Part shown: positions 36,351-45,392 of the stretch, one piece after another | Numbering within the stretch: position 1 is the first letter of the stretch | Layout: each line of letters begins with the position of its first letter | Source of the DNA: Nocardiopsis sp. CNT312 | GTDB taxonomy: Bacteria; Actinomycetota; Actinomycetes; Streptosporangiales; Streptosporangiaceae | Assembly (NCBI RefSeq): GCF_000515115.1 | Contig: NZ_AZXF01000013.1 | Coordinates: 131,417-195,416, forward strand | Direction of reading: 5' to 3' | Length of the DNA: 64,000 nt | Program-made: the position numbers and the translations under genes | The notes under the pieces: model-generated | Databases searched by the model: none | Seen by the model: only the letters and a program-made list of their open reading frames with translations | What the model was told of the DNA's origin: nothing

Positions 36351-36391
36351 CGCGCCGCCCTCGGGCGGCACGTCGGCGGTGGGGCGGCGCG
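36351..36391. terminator. Nested hairpins between purE and the TNT-domain gene
   Basis: The inner stem GCCGCCC-TC-GGGCGGC (36354-36369) and an alternative outer stem CGCGCCGCC/GGCGGCGCG (36351-36359 with 36383-36391) fill the 43-base gap between convergent stops. It is probably bidirectional. Confidence 0.55.
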
Positions 36392-36393
36392 GT

Positions 36394-37155
36394 TCAGGCC
36401 GGGACGGCTCGGTCGTCCGCGCCGTCCACGCAGGCCTCGGCGGGCTGCTCGCCCAGGTAGCCGAGCTCCAGGAGCCGGACCACCCGCACGAAGCCGTCCC
36501 CGTCCGCCTCGGGAACCCCCTCCGCGGGGACGAGGAGCTGTTCCCCGCCTCCGGGCTGCCCGAAGTGCGGGGTGATCGGCCCGACCAGCGCGGTCAGGTC
36601 TTCGAGCACCGCGTAGCAGTGGTAGTTGTGCTCGGTGCCGCCCGGGTAGGTGTTCAGCGAGTCGGGCGGCAGGGCCCGCTCGGCGTAGGGGGCACCCGCC
36701 GGGGCGAGGAACGTGCCACGGGGGGAGCCGAAGCGGTCCAGCAGCTCCCCGGAGCCGAGGACGCGGAGCCCGCTGACGGGTTCCCCGTCCTGCACAGCGA
36801 AGCCGTTGTGCTCCGGGTAGTCCCACCCGTCGAACGTATCGCCGGTCGCCGGGTCCACCTGGTCCTCCAGGTACCACCGGTCCAGAAACGCGGCGGGGGT
36901 CAGCCCGCCGAAGCGCTCATACCCCTCCACCAGCGCGGCGACCGGCCCCTCCGAGGGCAGCGACGCCGGCCCCAGCCGCGGGTCGCCGCACAGGTACCTC
37001 TCCAGTTCGTCGGCGGTCGGCGGCTCGTAGCGCGCGGGGCAGCCGTCCAGCGCGGAGGCCGTCGGAGGCTGTTCCACGGAGGCTGTGGCGTGGGCGGGTG
37101 CGGCGGCCAGGGCCAGGGCCAGGGCGGTGCCGACCAGCGGCGTGGTCCTCGGCAT
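36394..37155 (-). CDS. Secreted TNT-domain protein (predicted NAD(+) glycohydrolase)
   Basis: This 253-residue protein has a clear signal peptide (PLVGTALALALAAAPAHATA, about 1-25). The C-terminal half fits the TNT (tuberculosis necrotizing toxin) fold: LLDRFGSPRGTFLAPAG, YAERALPPDSLNTY, then HYHCY-like strand and FGQPGGGEQLLVP. TNT domains hydrolyse NAD to kill host or competitor cells. The upstream third contains a Cys pair (DGCPARY / YLCGDP) that could form a disulfide. No immunity-factor-like gene is adjacent. GGAG lies 4-5 bases before the ATG. Activity is inferred from the family only. Confidence 0.75.
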   Translation of the reverse strand: MPRTTPLVGTALALALAAAPAHATASVEQPPTASALDGCPARYEPPTADELERYLCGDPRLGPASLPSEGPVAALVEGYERFGGLTPAAFLDRWYLEDQVDPATGDTFDGWDYPEHNGFAVQDGEPVSGLRVLGSGELLDRFGSPRGTFLAPAGAPYAERALPPDSLNTYPGGTEHNYHCYAVLEDLTALVGPITPHFGQPGGGEQLLVPAEGVPEADGDGFVRVVRLLELGYLGEQPAEACVDGADDRAVPA

Positions 37156-37277
37156 CGGACTCCGTTCGGTACTCGGACACCCGGCGATGGCCGAGTGTGT
37201 TCACTTGAGTGCGCAGAGCAGTGAATCACGATCGCGGGCCGACCGCCGGGCAACGCACGGACGGGAGGGGAAACACG

Positions 37278-37306
37278 AAGGGAGCCCCCCGCGGGGAGCT
37301 CCCTTC
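37278..37306 (-). terminator. Terminator of ugd
   Basis: GAAGGGAGC pairs with GCTCCCTTC across a C/G-rich loop, starting 16 bases after the ugd stop. Confidence 0.6.
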
Positions 37307-37321
37307 GATGCCTGGGTACGG

Positions 37322-38647
37322 CTACTGGCGTCCGAGCGCCCGGTAGGTCCAGCCGGAGGCCCGCCAGAACGTCGGGTCGAGCGCGTTGCGACCGTCGACG
37401 ATGCGCTTGTGGGCCACCGCCTCACCGATCTCGTCGGGGTGGGCCTCCCGGAACTCCGCCCATTCGGTGAGCAGCAGGACCACGTCCGCGCCGCGCACGG
37501 CGTCCGTCATGGTGGGGGCGTAGCCCAACTGCGGGTAGGCCTCGCGTGCCCGGTCCATGGCCCGGGGGTCGTACACCGTCACCCGTGCCCCGAGGGAGGC
37601 CACGGTGGCGGCCACGTCCAGGGCCGGGGAGTCCCGGATGTCGTCGGAGTTGGGCTTGAACGCGGCGCCCAGCACGGCGACCGAGGTGCCGGAGAAGTCC
37701 CCGCCGATCAGCTCGCGCGCGATGTCGATCGTGCGGGCGCGGCGGCGCTGGTTGATCGCGTCCACCTCGCGCAGGAAGGACAGGGCGGGCTCCACCCCGA
37801 GTTCGTCGGCGCGCGCCATGAACGCCCGGATGTCCTTGGGCAGGCAGCCGCCGCCGAAGCCCAGCCCGGGGCCGAGGAACTTGCCACCGATGCGGTCGTC
37901 GTGGGACAGCGCCTCGGCGAGCTGGATGACGTCGGCCCCGGCGGCCTCCGACACCTCGGCCATCGCGTTGATGAACGAGATCTTCGTGGCCAGGAAGGCG
38001 TTGGCCGACACCTTGACCAGCTCGGCGGTCTGGAGGTCGGTGACCAGGAAGGGCACCCCCTCGTCGATCTGCTTCTGCCACAGCTCGCGGACGACCTTCT
38101 CGACCCTGCGGGAGTCGGTGCCGAGCACGATCCGGTTGGGGTTGAGGGTGTCCTCCACCCCGAAGCCCTCGCGGAGGAACTCCGGGCTCCAGCCCAGCTC
38201 GGCCTCCTCACCCGCCGGGGCCAGTGCGCGCAGGCGCGCGGCCAGGGTCGCGGCGGTGCCCACCGGCACGGTGGAGCGGCCGACGACCACGGCGGGGCGG
38301 GTCAGGTGGGGGGCCAGCAGGTCCACGGCGGAGTTGACGTAGCGCAGGTCGGCGGCGCCGGAGTCGTCGCGCTGGGGGGTGCCCACGCAGATGAGGTGGA
38401 CGTCGGCGAACTCGGCGGCCTCGGGGAAGGAGGTGGTGAAGTTCAGCCGGCCGGCGTCGAGGCTGCGGGTGAGGAGTTCCTCCAGCCCCGGCTCGTAGAA
38501 GGGAACGCTACCGGAGCGCAGCAGTTCGATCTTGGCCTCGTCGACGTCGAGCCCGAGAACCTCGAAGCCCAGTTCGGCCAGGCAGGCCGCTGTCGTGGCC
38601 CCCAGATATCCGGTGCCGATGACCGAGACGCGCATTCGTTCCGCCAC
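37322..38647 (-). CDS. ugd: UDP-glucose 6-dehydrogenase
   Basis: This 441-residue enzyme oxidises UDP-glucose to UDP-glucuronate with two NAD+. The N-terminal Rossmann motif is SVIGTGYLGATTAACLAELG; the catalytic Cys is in GPGLGFGGGCLPKD near residue 262; NAFLATKISFINAMAE is the central helix and FKPNSDDIRDSPALDV the UDP-binding part. It supplies glucuronate for a surface polysaccharide or wall polymer, consistent with the LCP and glycosyltransferase genes on both sides. GTG 38647 has AGGAAGGGG 8 bases upstream; ATG 38635 is an alternative. Confidence 0.93.
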   Translation of the reverse strand: MAERMRVSVIGTGYLGATTAACLAELGFEVLGLDVDEAKIELLRSGSVPFYEPGLEELLTRSLDAGRLNFTTSFPEAAEFADVHLICVGTPQRDDSGAADLRYVNSAVDLLAPHLTRPAVVVGRSTVPVGTAATLAARLRALAPAGEEAELGWSPEFLREGFGVEDTLNPNRIVLGTDSRRVEKVVRELWQKQIDEGVPFLVTDLQTAELVKVSANAFLATKISFINAMAEVSEAAGADVIQLAEALSHDDRIGGKFLGPGLGFGGGCLPKDIRAFMARADELGVEPALSFLREVDAINQRRRARTIDIARELIGGDFSGTSVAVLGAAFKPNSDDIRDSPALDVAATVASLGARVTVYDPRAMDRAREAYPQLGYAPTMTDAVRGADVVLLLTEWAEFREAHPDEIGEAVAHKRIVDGRNALDPTFWRASGWTYRALGRQ

Positions 38648-38721
38648 TTATGGAGCCCCTTCCTGAACGTGCCGTTCGCGCCTGTGTACTCGTTGTGCCC
38701 ACTTGAAGCGGTCAGCATCCT

Positions 38722-38738
38722 GTTTTCGGTTTGAAAAC
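38722..38738. promoter_or_regulatory. Palindrome upstream of ugd
   Basis: GTTTTC-N5-GAAAAC, a perfect 6-bp inverted repeat of low GC, lies 75 bases upstream of the ugd GTG in a 230-base gap. It is a candidate operator or -35-proximal site. Confidence 0.35.
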
Positions 38739-38877
38739 GGACATAGGAGAGCCCGGGGCGAACATCCCAAGAGCCATCACCCTACGCGCCATGGTGCGGC
38801 ACGAGGGCGAACAGGGCGTGAACAGTCAGGCGCACAGGCTACCCGCGGTTCCGGACGCCGAGCACCGGGGGACCCGC

Positions 38878-39546
38878 TCAGCTCCGGTCGTCGAAGGAGC
38901 GGAACTGCTCGGGGGCGACGTCCAGTGGGTGCCGCGAGGCGGGGTCCCCGCCCTGCCTGCGGAAGGGCGTCGTGGTCTTGTCCGGGTCGCCGGAGCCGGA
39001 ACCGTGCGTCGGCAGGGGAGGGGTGTCGGAGAACCGCTCGCCGGCGGGCTCGGCCGGGAGCGGGCGCGTGGGGCGGGGGCCGCCGTCGCGGAGGCGGTCC
39101 CCGCCGGGGGCGGTGCCGTCGGCGGCGGGGGGCGTTTCCGCGACGGCGCGCCGGCCCCGCCACCGGGTGGGCGTCATCGCCGAACCGAGCAGGAGGACCC
39201 CCGCGGCCAGAGCTGGTGCGAGCCCGGGGCCAGCGGGGTACAGGAAGCCTTCCGGGTCCAGCCAGCCCAGGGCGGTGCCCACCGTCTGCGGCGACAGCAC
39301 CGGCCACAGGCCCAGCGCGGTCAGGAGCAGCCCCGCCGCGGCGGCGCACAGCGGTGAGGCCCCTCCCGCCGCCAGGTAGGCGCCGACGGCCCCCGCCAGT
39401 GCCAGTACGATCGCCGCCGACACCGTCGCCGCGGTCACCTCGCCCCCGGCGAGTCGGGGGAACAGGTCCGTCCCCCAGGCGAGGGCGGCCCACAGCGGCG
39501 GGGCCAGGGCGATACCGGTGAGCAGACCGACCAGATGGCGGAGCAC
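38878..39546 (-). CDS. Four-helix membrane protein with disordered tail, unknown function
   Basis: This protein is about 222 residues with four predicted membrane helices in the first 135 residues (for example TGIALAPPLWAALAWG and ALAGAVGAYLAAGG), then a polar Pro/Gly/Asp-rich tail ending DDRS. GTG 39546 has AAGGAAG about 9 bases upstream; GTG 39555 is an alternative. It lies just after the LCP gene on the same strand (gap 25 bases) and may be co-transcribed with it. I do not recognise a family. Confidence 0.65.
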   Translation of the reverse strand: MLRHLVGLLTGIALAPPLWAALAWGTDLFPRLAGGEVTAATVSAAIVLALAGAVGAYLAAGGASPLCAAAAGLLLTALGLWPVLSPQTVGTALGWLDPEGFLYPAGPGLAPALAAGVLLLGSAMTPTRWRGRRAVAETPPAADGTAPGGDRLRDGGPRPTRPLPAEPAGERFSDTPPLPTHGSGSGDPDKTTTPFRRQGGDPASRHPLDVAPEQFRSFDDRS

Positions 39547-39571
39547 GGGAGCCACCTTCCTTCGCTCGGGT

Positions 39572-41065
39572 TCAGCCGCAGACCTTGTCTTGGGCGGTCC
39601 TGACGGTCGAGGCGCCGTCGGTGGCGGACGCGTTCCCGGCGGGCTCGCGTCCGGTGTCCTCCGGAACGTGCAGTGCCGTGAAGTCGAACCCGATCACGAT
39701 GTGGAGTCCACCGTCCAGCGTAGGCTCCTCCACCGTCTCGGAACCGGGGAACATCCCTGAGACGTAGGCCGCGGCTTCCCCGTTCCCGGGCGCATGGCGG
39801 ACCTGGGTGAGGGACACGTCCCGGCGCCCCCAGTTCGCGGCGGGGGCGCTGATCTGGAACCCGGCAGCGGCGAGCTCGCGCTCCGTGCGCGAGGCCAGCC
39901 CGGATCCCGCGGTCCCGTTGAACACCCGGACCCGGATGTCAGCCGGGTCGGGCCGCCCGTCCCGGACCGGTGCGGAGCCGTCGATGGGGCGGTTCTCCCG
40001 GAAGCGGTCGAACAGCTCCCGCGCGGCGGGCTCGTCCCACAGCAGCGCGGACTCCCCGCGCGGGGTCCGGTGGTCCATGTCGGCGATGGGCACCTGGGTG
40101 AAGGAGACCTCCGACAGCTCCAGGTCGCGCAGGTGGTAGCCGAGCCGGTTGATGGTGTCCGTGTCCAGCCCCTCGTCCACGGTCACCGACGACAGCGCGC
40201 TGCGCAGGAACTCGGTCATCAGGGAGGGGTCGGAGAGCGTCCGGGTGCTCACCGCCCTGTCGAGCATCGCCGAGAGCACCTGCTGCTGGCGGTCGATGCG
40301 GTCCAGGTCGCCGCGCTCCGTGGCGCGGGTCCGGGCGAACGCCAGGGCCTCGGTCCCGTCCACCCCGTGCGTGCCGGCCGCCATGTCCAGCCGGGCCTTG
40401 GGGTCGTCGATGGCCTCGGGAAGGCACACCTCGATCCCGCCGAGGGCGTCCACCACGTCCACGAACCCGTCGAAGTCCACCTCGACGTAGTGGTCGATCC
40501 GCACGTCGGTGAGGGCCTCCACGGTCCGGACCGACATGGTCGGACCGCCGTGGGCGTATGCGGCGTTGATCTTGTCCGGCCCCTCGCCGGGGATCTCGAC
40601 CCACAGGTCGCGGGGGACGCCGACCACGGCGACGCGGTCGTTCTCGGCGTCGACCCGCACCAGCATGATGACGTCGGACCTGCGGCCGGGGGTGGAGCCC
40701 ACACTCAGCGCGTGCCGGTCCTCGCGGCTCATCTCCCCGCGGGAGTCGGAGCCGATGACCAGGAAGGTGAGGCCGCCGGACTCCTCGGGGCGGCCGTCCT
40801 CGGAGAGCGTCCCGAACACGTCGAAGCGGTTGAGCGTTCCCGACATCCACCCCGTGACCGCCCAGGAGGTGCCGGAGGCGACCAGGACCAGCGCCGACAG
40901 GGCGCCCACCACCAGCAGGGCGGTGCGGTGGCGGCGCACGGCGGCCGGGGGCACGGTGACCCGGCCCGAGCGGCCCGAGCGTTGGGGTGCGGGCGGGAGC
41001 GGCTGGGATCGCATGCGGCGGAACTCGTCCGCGGGTCCCGGCCCTTCCGTGTTGCCGTCACTCAT
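39572..41065 (-). CDS. LCP-family glycopolymer ligase with LytR_C domain
   Basis: This 497-residue protein has a cytoplasmic basic N-terminus, a membrane helix (ALLVVGALSALVLVASGTSWAV), an LCP domain (about 95-330) with VGVPRDLWVEIPG, KINAAYAHGG, GFVDVVDALGGIEVCLPE and ALAFARTRAT, and a C-terminal LytR_C domain (RVRVFNGTAGSGLASR). It differs enough from the 32350 copy to be an old paralogue. Two LCP genes near an ABC exporter suggest transfer of an anionic polymer to peptidoglycan. ATG 41065 has GGGGA about 7 bases upstream. Confidence 0.92.
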   Translation of the reverse strand: MSDGNTEGPGPADEFRRMRSQPLPPAPQRSGRSGRVTVPPAAVRRHRTALLVVGALSALVLVASGTSWAVTGWMSGTLNRFDVFGTLSEDGRPEESGGLTFLVIGSDSRGEMSREDRHALSVGSTPGRRSDVIMLVRVDAENDRVAVVGVPRDLWVEIPGEGPDKINAAYAHGGPTMSVRTVEALTDVRIDHYVEVDFDGFVDVVDALGGIEVCLPEAIDDPKARLDMAAGTHGVDGTEALAFARTRATERGDLDRIDRQQQVLSAMLDRAVSTRTLSDPSLMTEFLRSALSSVTVDEGLDTDTINRLGYHLRDLELSEVSFTQVPIADMDHRTPRGESALLWDEPAARELFDRFRENRPIDGSAPVRDGRPDPADIRVRVFNGTAGSGLASRTERELAAAGFQISAPAANWGRRDVSLTQVRHAPGNGEAAAYVSGMFPGSETVEEPTLDGGLHIVIGFDFTALHVPEDTGREPAGNASATDGASTVRTAQDKVCG

Positions 41066-41412
41066 CGGCGTCCCCGTCCCACCCGTGCAGCGGTGTCCGT
41101 CATCAGTGTGTCGGGCGTGTCCTTCCGGCCCCTTCGGAGCCGGAATCCCTTTACTCCTAGGTTGTCACCTGATGTGCTCAGAGTGGCCGGACGGGCACTC
41201 TCGGCGTGTCGCCCGCTCGGGGCGGCTCCGGGAGGGGCGACGGATCCGCGTGATTCTCGCTCTACGCGAGTGGGATATTCCCCTCAATAACCAATGTGAC
41301 CTGGCAATGGGCGGATGTATGCCCTACTCCCAGTACAGAACGGGCAGGAGCCTCCCCTGGCTCCGGCGAGTACCGCCTCCCTCGACTCCCCCCGACACCT
41401 TCGGAGTGCACG
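41066..41412. other. Divergent intergenic region (LCP / TM2 gene)
   Basis: There is no gene in these 347 bases. It holds a small stem CTCGC-TCTAC-GCGAG (41256-41270) followed by GGGATATTCCC (41272-41282), and an AT-richer stretch 41275-41300. Promoters for both flanking genes must lie here, but I cannot place them with confidence. Confidence 0.4.
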
Positions 41413-41637
41413 ATGACCGCGCCGTCCGGTGAGGCCGCCTCCAGCAAGAACTGGCTCGCCACCGTCCTCCTCAGCTTCTTCCTCGGCGTCCACCGCTTCT
41501 ACACCGGCAAGACCGGCACCGGCATCCTGATGCTCATCACCTTCGGCGGCCTCGGCCTCTGGGCGCTGATCGACTTCATCGTGATCCTCGCCGGCGCGTA
41601 CGAGGACTCCGACGCCCTTCCCGTCAAGAACGGCTGA
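41413..41637 (+). CDS. TM2 domain-containing small membrane protein
   Basis: This 74-residue protein has two hydrophobic segments with the TM2 pattern: KNWLATVLLSFFLGVHRFYTGK-type first helix and loop, then GILMLITFGGLGLWALIDFI with DFIVILAG. TM2 proteins are ubiquitous and of unknown biochemical role. ATG 41413 has GGAG about 6 bases upstream. Frames extending to 41296 have no family character. It lies at the left edge of the polymer gene cluster. Confidence 0.85.
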   Translation: MTAPSGEAASSKNWLATVLLSFFLGVHRFYTGKTGTGILMLITFGGLGLWALIDFIVILAGAYEDSDALPVKNG

Positions 41638-41754
41638 GGCCCTGCCCCGTTTCGGCCCAGCGGCCTTCCACCGGGCCGGAACGGAGGCCGCCGTGCAGTA
41701 CCGTTGACCCGCGTCCCACGCATCAGCGACCCGTATCGACCTGGGGAAGTATCC

Positions 41755-42747
41755 GTGTCCTGGCCGCCGGTCTCCGTCGTCATGCCCGTCCTCAACGAAG
41801 AGCGCCACCTCGCCGCCGCGGTGGACCACGTCCTGTCCCAGGACTACCCCGGCGCACTGGAGGCCGTGCTCGCCGTGGGGCCCTCCACCGACCGCACCCG
41901 CGAGGTCGCCGACGGGATCGCCGCCGCCGACCCCCGCGTCACGGTCGTGGACAACCCCACCGGCAGGACCCCGGCCGGCCTCAACGCCGCCATCGCCGCC
42001 TCCCGCCACGGCATCGTCGCCCGCATCGACGGGCACGCCATGATGCCCTCCGACTACCTGCGCGTGGCCGTGGAGACCCTGGAGGAGACGGGCGCCGACA
42101 ACGTCGGCGGGATCATGGCCGCCGAGGGCACCACCCCCTGGGAGAGGGCCGTGGCCGCCGCCATGACCTCCAAGGTGGGCGTGGGCAACGCGCGTTTCCA
42201 CACCGGAGGCGAGGGCGGCCCGGTCGACACCGTCTACCTGGGCGTCTTCCGCCGCTCGGCCCTCGAACGCGTCGACGGCTACGACGAGGCGTTCCTGCGC
42301 GCCCAGGACTGGGAGATGAACCACCGCATCCGCACCACCGGCGGGACCGTGTGGTTCCAGCCCCGCATGCGGGTGTCCTACCGGCCGCGCCGCAACGTGC
42401 GCCTGCTGGCCAAGCAGTACTTCCACTACGGCCGCTGGCGGCGCGTGGTCGCCCGCCAGCACAAGGGCACGATCAACCTGCGCTACCTGGCCCCGCCGCT
42501 CGCCGTGGCCGGGATCGCCGCCGGCCTGCTCGGAGGGCTCTTCCTCTGGCCGCTGTTCCTGGTACCCGCCGCCTACCTGGCCCTGATCACCGCGGCGTCG
42601 GTCCCGCTGTCCCGGGGCCTGTCCGCCGCGTCCTGGCCGATGGTCCCCCTCGCCCTGGCGACCATGCACATGTCCTGGGGGGTCGGCTTCCTCACCAGCC
42701 CGCCCGGCCTCGGCGCGGACTCGCGCACCGCCGCCGTCCGCACCTGA
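41755..42747 (+). CDS. Family 2 glycosyltransferase, membrane-associated
   Basis: This 330-residue protein has a GT-A fold with SVVMPVLNEERHLAAAV at the N-terminus, DGHAMMPSDYL in place of the DxD region and a catalytic AQDWEMNHRI motif (QxxRW-like region near FHYGRWRRVV). Three C-terminal membrane helices follow (about residues 255-330). The layout resembles succinoglycan-type ExoA enzymes. It probably adds a sugar to a polyprenyl-linked carrier. GTG 41755 has GGGGAAG about 6 bases upstream; the TTG at 41704 would add 17 residues. Confidence 0.87.
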   Translation: MSWPPVSVVMPVLNEERHLAAAVDHVLSQDYPGALEAVLAVGPSTDRTREVADGIAAADPRVTVVDNPTGRTPAGLNAAIAASRHGIVARIDGHAMMPSDYLRVAVETLEETGADNVGGIMAAEGTTPWERAVAAAMTSKVGVGNARFHTGGEGGPVDTVYLGVFRRSALERVDGYDEAFLRAQDWEMNHRIRTTGGTVWFQPRMRVSYRPRRNVRLLAKQYFHYGRWRRVVARQHKGTINLRYLAPPLAVAGIAAGLLGGLFLWPLFLVPAAYLALITAASVPLSRGLSAASWPMVPLALATMHMSWGVGFLTSPPGLGADSRTAAVRT

Positions 42748-42751
42748 GCGC

Positions 42752-43522
42752 TCACCCGCCGGGCCGCACCGCCCCCAGCGCAGCCACCGTGCCGGGCACG
42801 TCGTCCACCACCACCGCGTCCACGCCCGCACCGGCCAGCAGCGCGGCCTCCGCCGGGTCCGGACACCACGACACCACCTCCAGGCCGGCGCGGTGCGCCA
42901 GGTCCACGGCGTAGGACACCGGACGCCGCCCCGGCCGCGGCCGTTCACCGCCCAGTCCGAAGGCGCGCGCGTCGATCGCCACGACCGGGCAGCCCAGCCC
43001 GACCGCGCCCGGCACCGCGTGGTCGGCGGGGGTGCGCACGTAGGGCATCCACGCCGTCGGGACCCCCGGAGCCCCCTCCGCCACGGCCAGCAGGACACCC
43101 GGATCGAACGAGCAGACCAGCACCCGGCGGCGCCGGGCCTCCCGGCGCAGGTAGGGGAGCAGCAGCGAGACGGTCCGCCGTGCCGGGGCGTCCACGGCGT
43201 CCTCCACCACCGACTTGACGTCCACGTCCAGGCCCACCCCCTCCGGCAGCGCCGCCAGGCCCTCGTCCAGGCCGGTGATCCCGGCCCGCGCGCACTCCCC
43301 GGCGGTCAGGTCCACCACCGCTCGGCCGTCCGCCAGCCAGGCGTCGTGATAGAGCACCAGGGCGTCGTCGGCCGTGCGGCGCACGTCGATCTCCACCCAG
43401 TCCGCCCCCGCCTCGGCAGCCGCAGCGTAGGAGCGGACCGAGTTCTCCACAGCGCCGCCGACCACGCCGCGCCCCGCCCCCCGGTGGCCGATCACCTCGG
43501 TCGGGGCGAACACCGGGCTCAC
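42752..43522 (-). CDS. Glycerophosphodiester phosphodiesterase
   Basis: This 256-residue TIM-barrel GDPD has the signature VIGHRGAGRGVVGGAVENSVRSY, with His/Arg/Glu/Asn catalytic residues, then WVEIDVRRTADDALVLYHD (metal ligands E-D and His). It splits glycerophosphodiesters into glycerol-3-phosphate and an alcohol, for lipid turnover or teichoic-acid remodelling. No signal peptide, so cytoplasmic. Its GTG overlaps the stop of the cytidylyltransferase gene (GTGA), so they form a two-gene minus-strand operon divergent from the exporter genes. Confidence 0.9.
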   Translation of the reverse strand: MSPVFAPTEVIGHRGAGRGVVGGAVENSVRSYAAAAEAGADWVEIDVRRTADDALVLYHDAWLADGRAVVDLTAGECARAGITGLDEGLAALPEGVGLDVDVKSVVEDAVDAPARRTVSLLLPYLRREARRRRVLVCSFDPGVLLAVAEGAPGVPTAWMPYVRTPADHAVPGAVGLGCPVVAIDARAFGLGGERPRPGRRPVSYAVDLAHRAGLEVVSWCPDPAEAALLAGAGVDAVVVDDVPGTVAALGAVRPGG

Positions 43523-44262
43523 CGGGCCTCCCCGGCCCGCGCCCGCCGCAGCAGCGCCTCCGCGACCTCCACGTCGCCCGGGTTGGTGACCTTGATGTTG
43601 GCCTCGTCGCCCCCGACGATCCGGACCTCCTCACCGGGCAGGTACCGCAGCACCACACCGCAGTCGTCGGTGGCGACCAGGCCCGGGTCGGCCGCCGCCA
43701 GGGCGTAGGCGCGGCGGACCACGTCCAGCCGGAAGCCCTGCGGGGTCTGCATGCGCCGCAGTTCCGAGCGCGGCGGAACGTCGGCGATCACCTCACCGCC
43801 GGTACGGCCGGGTGCCACACGCACCGTCGTGTCGGTGCTGGGCACGGCCACCCCGACCGCGCCCGCCGTCCCCAGGGCCGCCACGCACGCCGAGACCGTG
43901 GCCGGCCGCAGCAGGGGGCGCGCGGCGTCGTGCAGCAGGGCCAGGTCGGTTCCGGCCGCCCCCTCCATCGCGTCCAGCGCGGCGCGCGAGGTCTCGGTCC
44001 GCGTCGCCCCGCCGGGAAGGACCGCGCGGACCTTGGTGAACCCGGCGTCGGCGACGATGTCCTCCACCCGCCCCACGTGCTCGGCGACCATGAGCACGAC
44101 GATGTCGTCCACGTCGGGACAGTCCTCGAAGGCGGCGACGGAGTGGGCGATGATCGGCTGCCCCGCGAGGGGAAGCAGTTGCTTGGGGGTGGCCGCGCCC
44201 ATGCGCGATCCCACCCCTCCGGCGAGGACCGCGGCGATCACGCGCGGGATCTGGGGAGCCAT
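43519..44262 (-). CDS. ispD: IspD/TarI-family cytidylyltransferase
   Basis: This 247-residue nucleotidyltransferase has the motifs VIAAVLAGGVGSRMGAATPKQLL (CTP/Mg loop) and LLHDAARPLL, TPQGFRLD and IKVTNPGDV. It matches 2-C-methyl-D-erythritol 4-phosphate cytidylyltransferase (IspD, isoprenoid pathway) and the homologous ribitol-5-phosphate enzyme TarI; the two are hard to separate by eye. Its neighbours (GDPD, TagGH-type exporter, CDP-alcohol transferase) make a polyol-phosphate role plausible, but IspD is needed somewhere. The gene symbol is therefore tentative. Confidence 0.78.
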   Translation of the reverse strand: MAPQIPRVIAAVLAGGVGSRMGAATPKQLLPLAGQPIIAHSVAAFEDCPDVDDIVVLMVAEHVGRVEDIVADAGFTKVRAVLPGGATRTETSRAALDAMEGAAGTDLALLHDAARPLLRPATVSACVAALGTAGAVGVAVPSTDTTVRVAPGRTGGEVIADVPPRSELRRMQTPQGFRLDVVRRAYALAAADPGLVATDDCGVVLRYLPGEEVRIVGGDEANIKVTNPGDVEVAEALLRRARAGEAR

Positions 44263-44354
44263 GCGCCGACCCTAGCGGACCGGTGGCCGGGGCCCTGGCG
44301 CGGTCCGCGGCGCCTGTCCCCGGATGGGTGGGTTCGGCCGATCCGTCACGGCGG

Positions 44355-44360
44355 TAATCT
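44355..44360 (+). promoter_or_regulatory. Candidate -10 of the exporter operon
   Basis: TAATCT lies in the 290-base divergent gap between ispD and the ABC permease, about 190 bases upstream of the permease start. No clear -35 is visible, and the remainder of the gap shows nothing else I can assign. Confidence 0.35.
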
Positions 44361-44552
44361 GTGGACGCCTGTTGTGGCGCGTCCGATCCGGAACCCGGTC
44401 CACCCGGGACCGGAGGGGCGCGGCCCGCGACATCCCCCAGGCGCTGGGTCCCGGGGCCTGGCCCGCCGGTCCGGTACGCGCAGGCGAGTACCTACACGCC
44501 CGTCCCGGGCCGAGAGCCGCCCGGACGTGAGAGACAACCCTTGGAGGTGGCG

Positions 44553-45392
44553 GTGGCGTCACGGACGCTGGCCGTCTGGGAGCACCGGAAGGTCGTCGGC
44601 CTCCTGGTCCGGCGCGACCTGAAGGTCAAGTACCAGCAGTCGGTTCTGGGCTACGCCTGGACGATGCTGGAACCCATGGCCATGACCCTGGTCTACTTCT
44701 TCGTCTTCGGGATCGTCCTGAACGCGAGCCGCGGCATGCCCGAGGGCGCGGCGGAGACGGGCGGCTTCCTGCTGTTTCTGGTCGCGGGCATCCTGCCGTG
44801 GACCACCTTCAGCCAGATCCTCGGCGAGGCCCCCCGGACGATGATCACGCACTCCAAGCTGATCACCACCATGAAGGTGCCCCGCGAGATCTTCCCCCTG
44901 GCGTCCGTGGGCACCAAGTTCGTCGAGTACCTGCTCACCTGGCCGATCCTGGTGCTCTTCGTCATCGTGCTGGGCGGTCGCCCCTCGGTGGAGGGACTGC
45001 TGCTCTGGCTGCCGCTGGCGGTCGTGCTCACGTTCGCCTTCGGTCTGGGCGTCACCCTGCTGCTGTCCTCGGTCAACGTGCTGCTGCGCGACGTCGAACG
45101 CCTGACGCGCATCCTCACGCGACTGCTGTTCTACGGCTCGGCGATCCTCTTCCCCGCCTCCATGGTCCTGGGCGAGGACAACTCCGTCCCGGCGTGGGCG
45201 GAGACGGTCTTCCAGCTCAACCCCCTCCTGGGCATCTTCCAGATGCACCGCGCGGTGTGGTTCGCTGGGTTCGAGGAACTCGTGCCCACCACCCTGGCGT
45301 TGACCTCAGCGGTGGTCGGTTCGCTCCTCATGCTCGTCATCGGATACTGGACGTTCCGCCGCCTGGAGATGTCCGTCCTGAAGGAGTTGTGA
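44553..45392 (+). CDS. ABC-2 type permease of a TagG/Wzm-like polysaccharide exporter
   Basis: This 279-residue protein has six predicted membrane helices. The N-terminal motif LVRRDLKVKYQQSVLGYAW is the conserved cytoplasmic amphipathic helix of O-antigen/teichoic-acid exporters. SGILPWTTFSQIL-like loop and PREIFPLASVGTKF are also typical. With the ATPase that starts at its stop codon (TGATG), it should flip or export an undecaprenyl-linked polymer. GTG 44553 has GGAGG 5 bases upstream; TTG 44541 is upstream in frame. Confidence 0.92.
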   Translation: MASRTLAVWEHRKVVGLLVRRDLKVKYQQSVLGYAWTMLEPMAMTLVYFFVFGIVLNASRGMPEGAAETGGFLLFLVAGILPWTTFSQILGEAPRTMITHSKLITTMKVPREIFPLASVGTKFVEYLLTWPILVLFVIVLGGRPSVEGLLLWLPLAVVLTFAFGLGVTLLLSSVNVLLRDVERLTRILTRLLFYGSAILFPASMVLGEDNSVPAWAETVFQLNPLLGIFQMHRAVWFAGFEELVPTTLALTSAVVGSLLMLVIGYWTFRRLEMSVLKEL

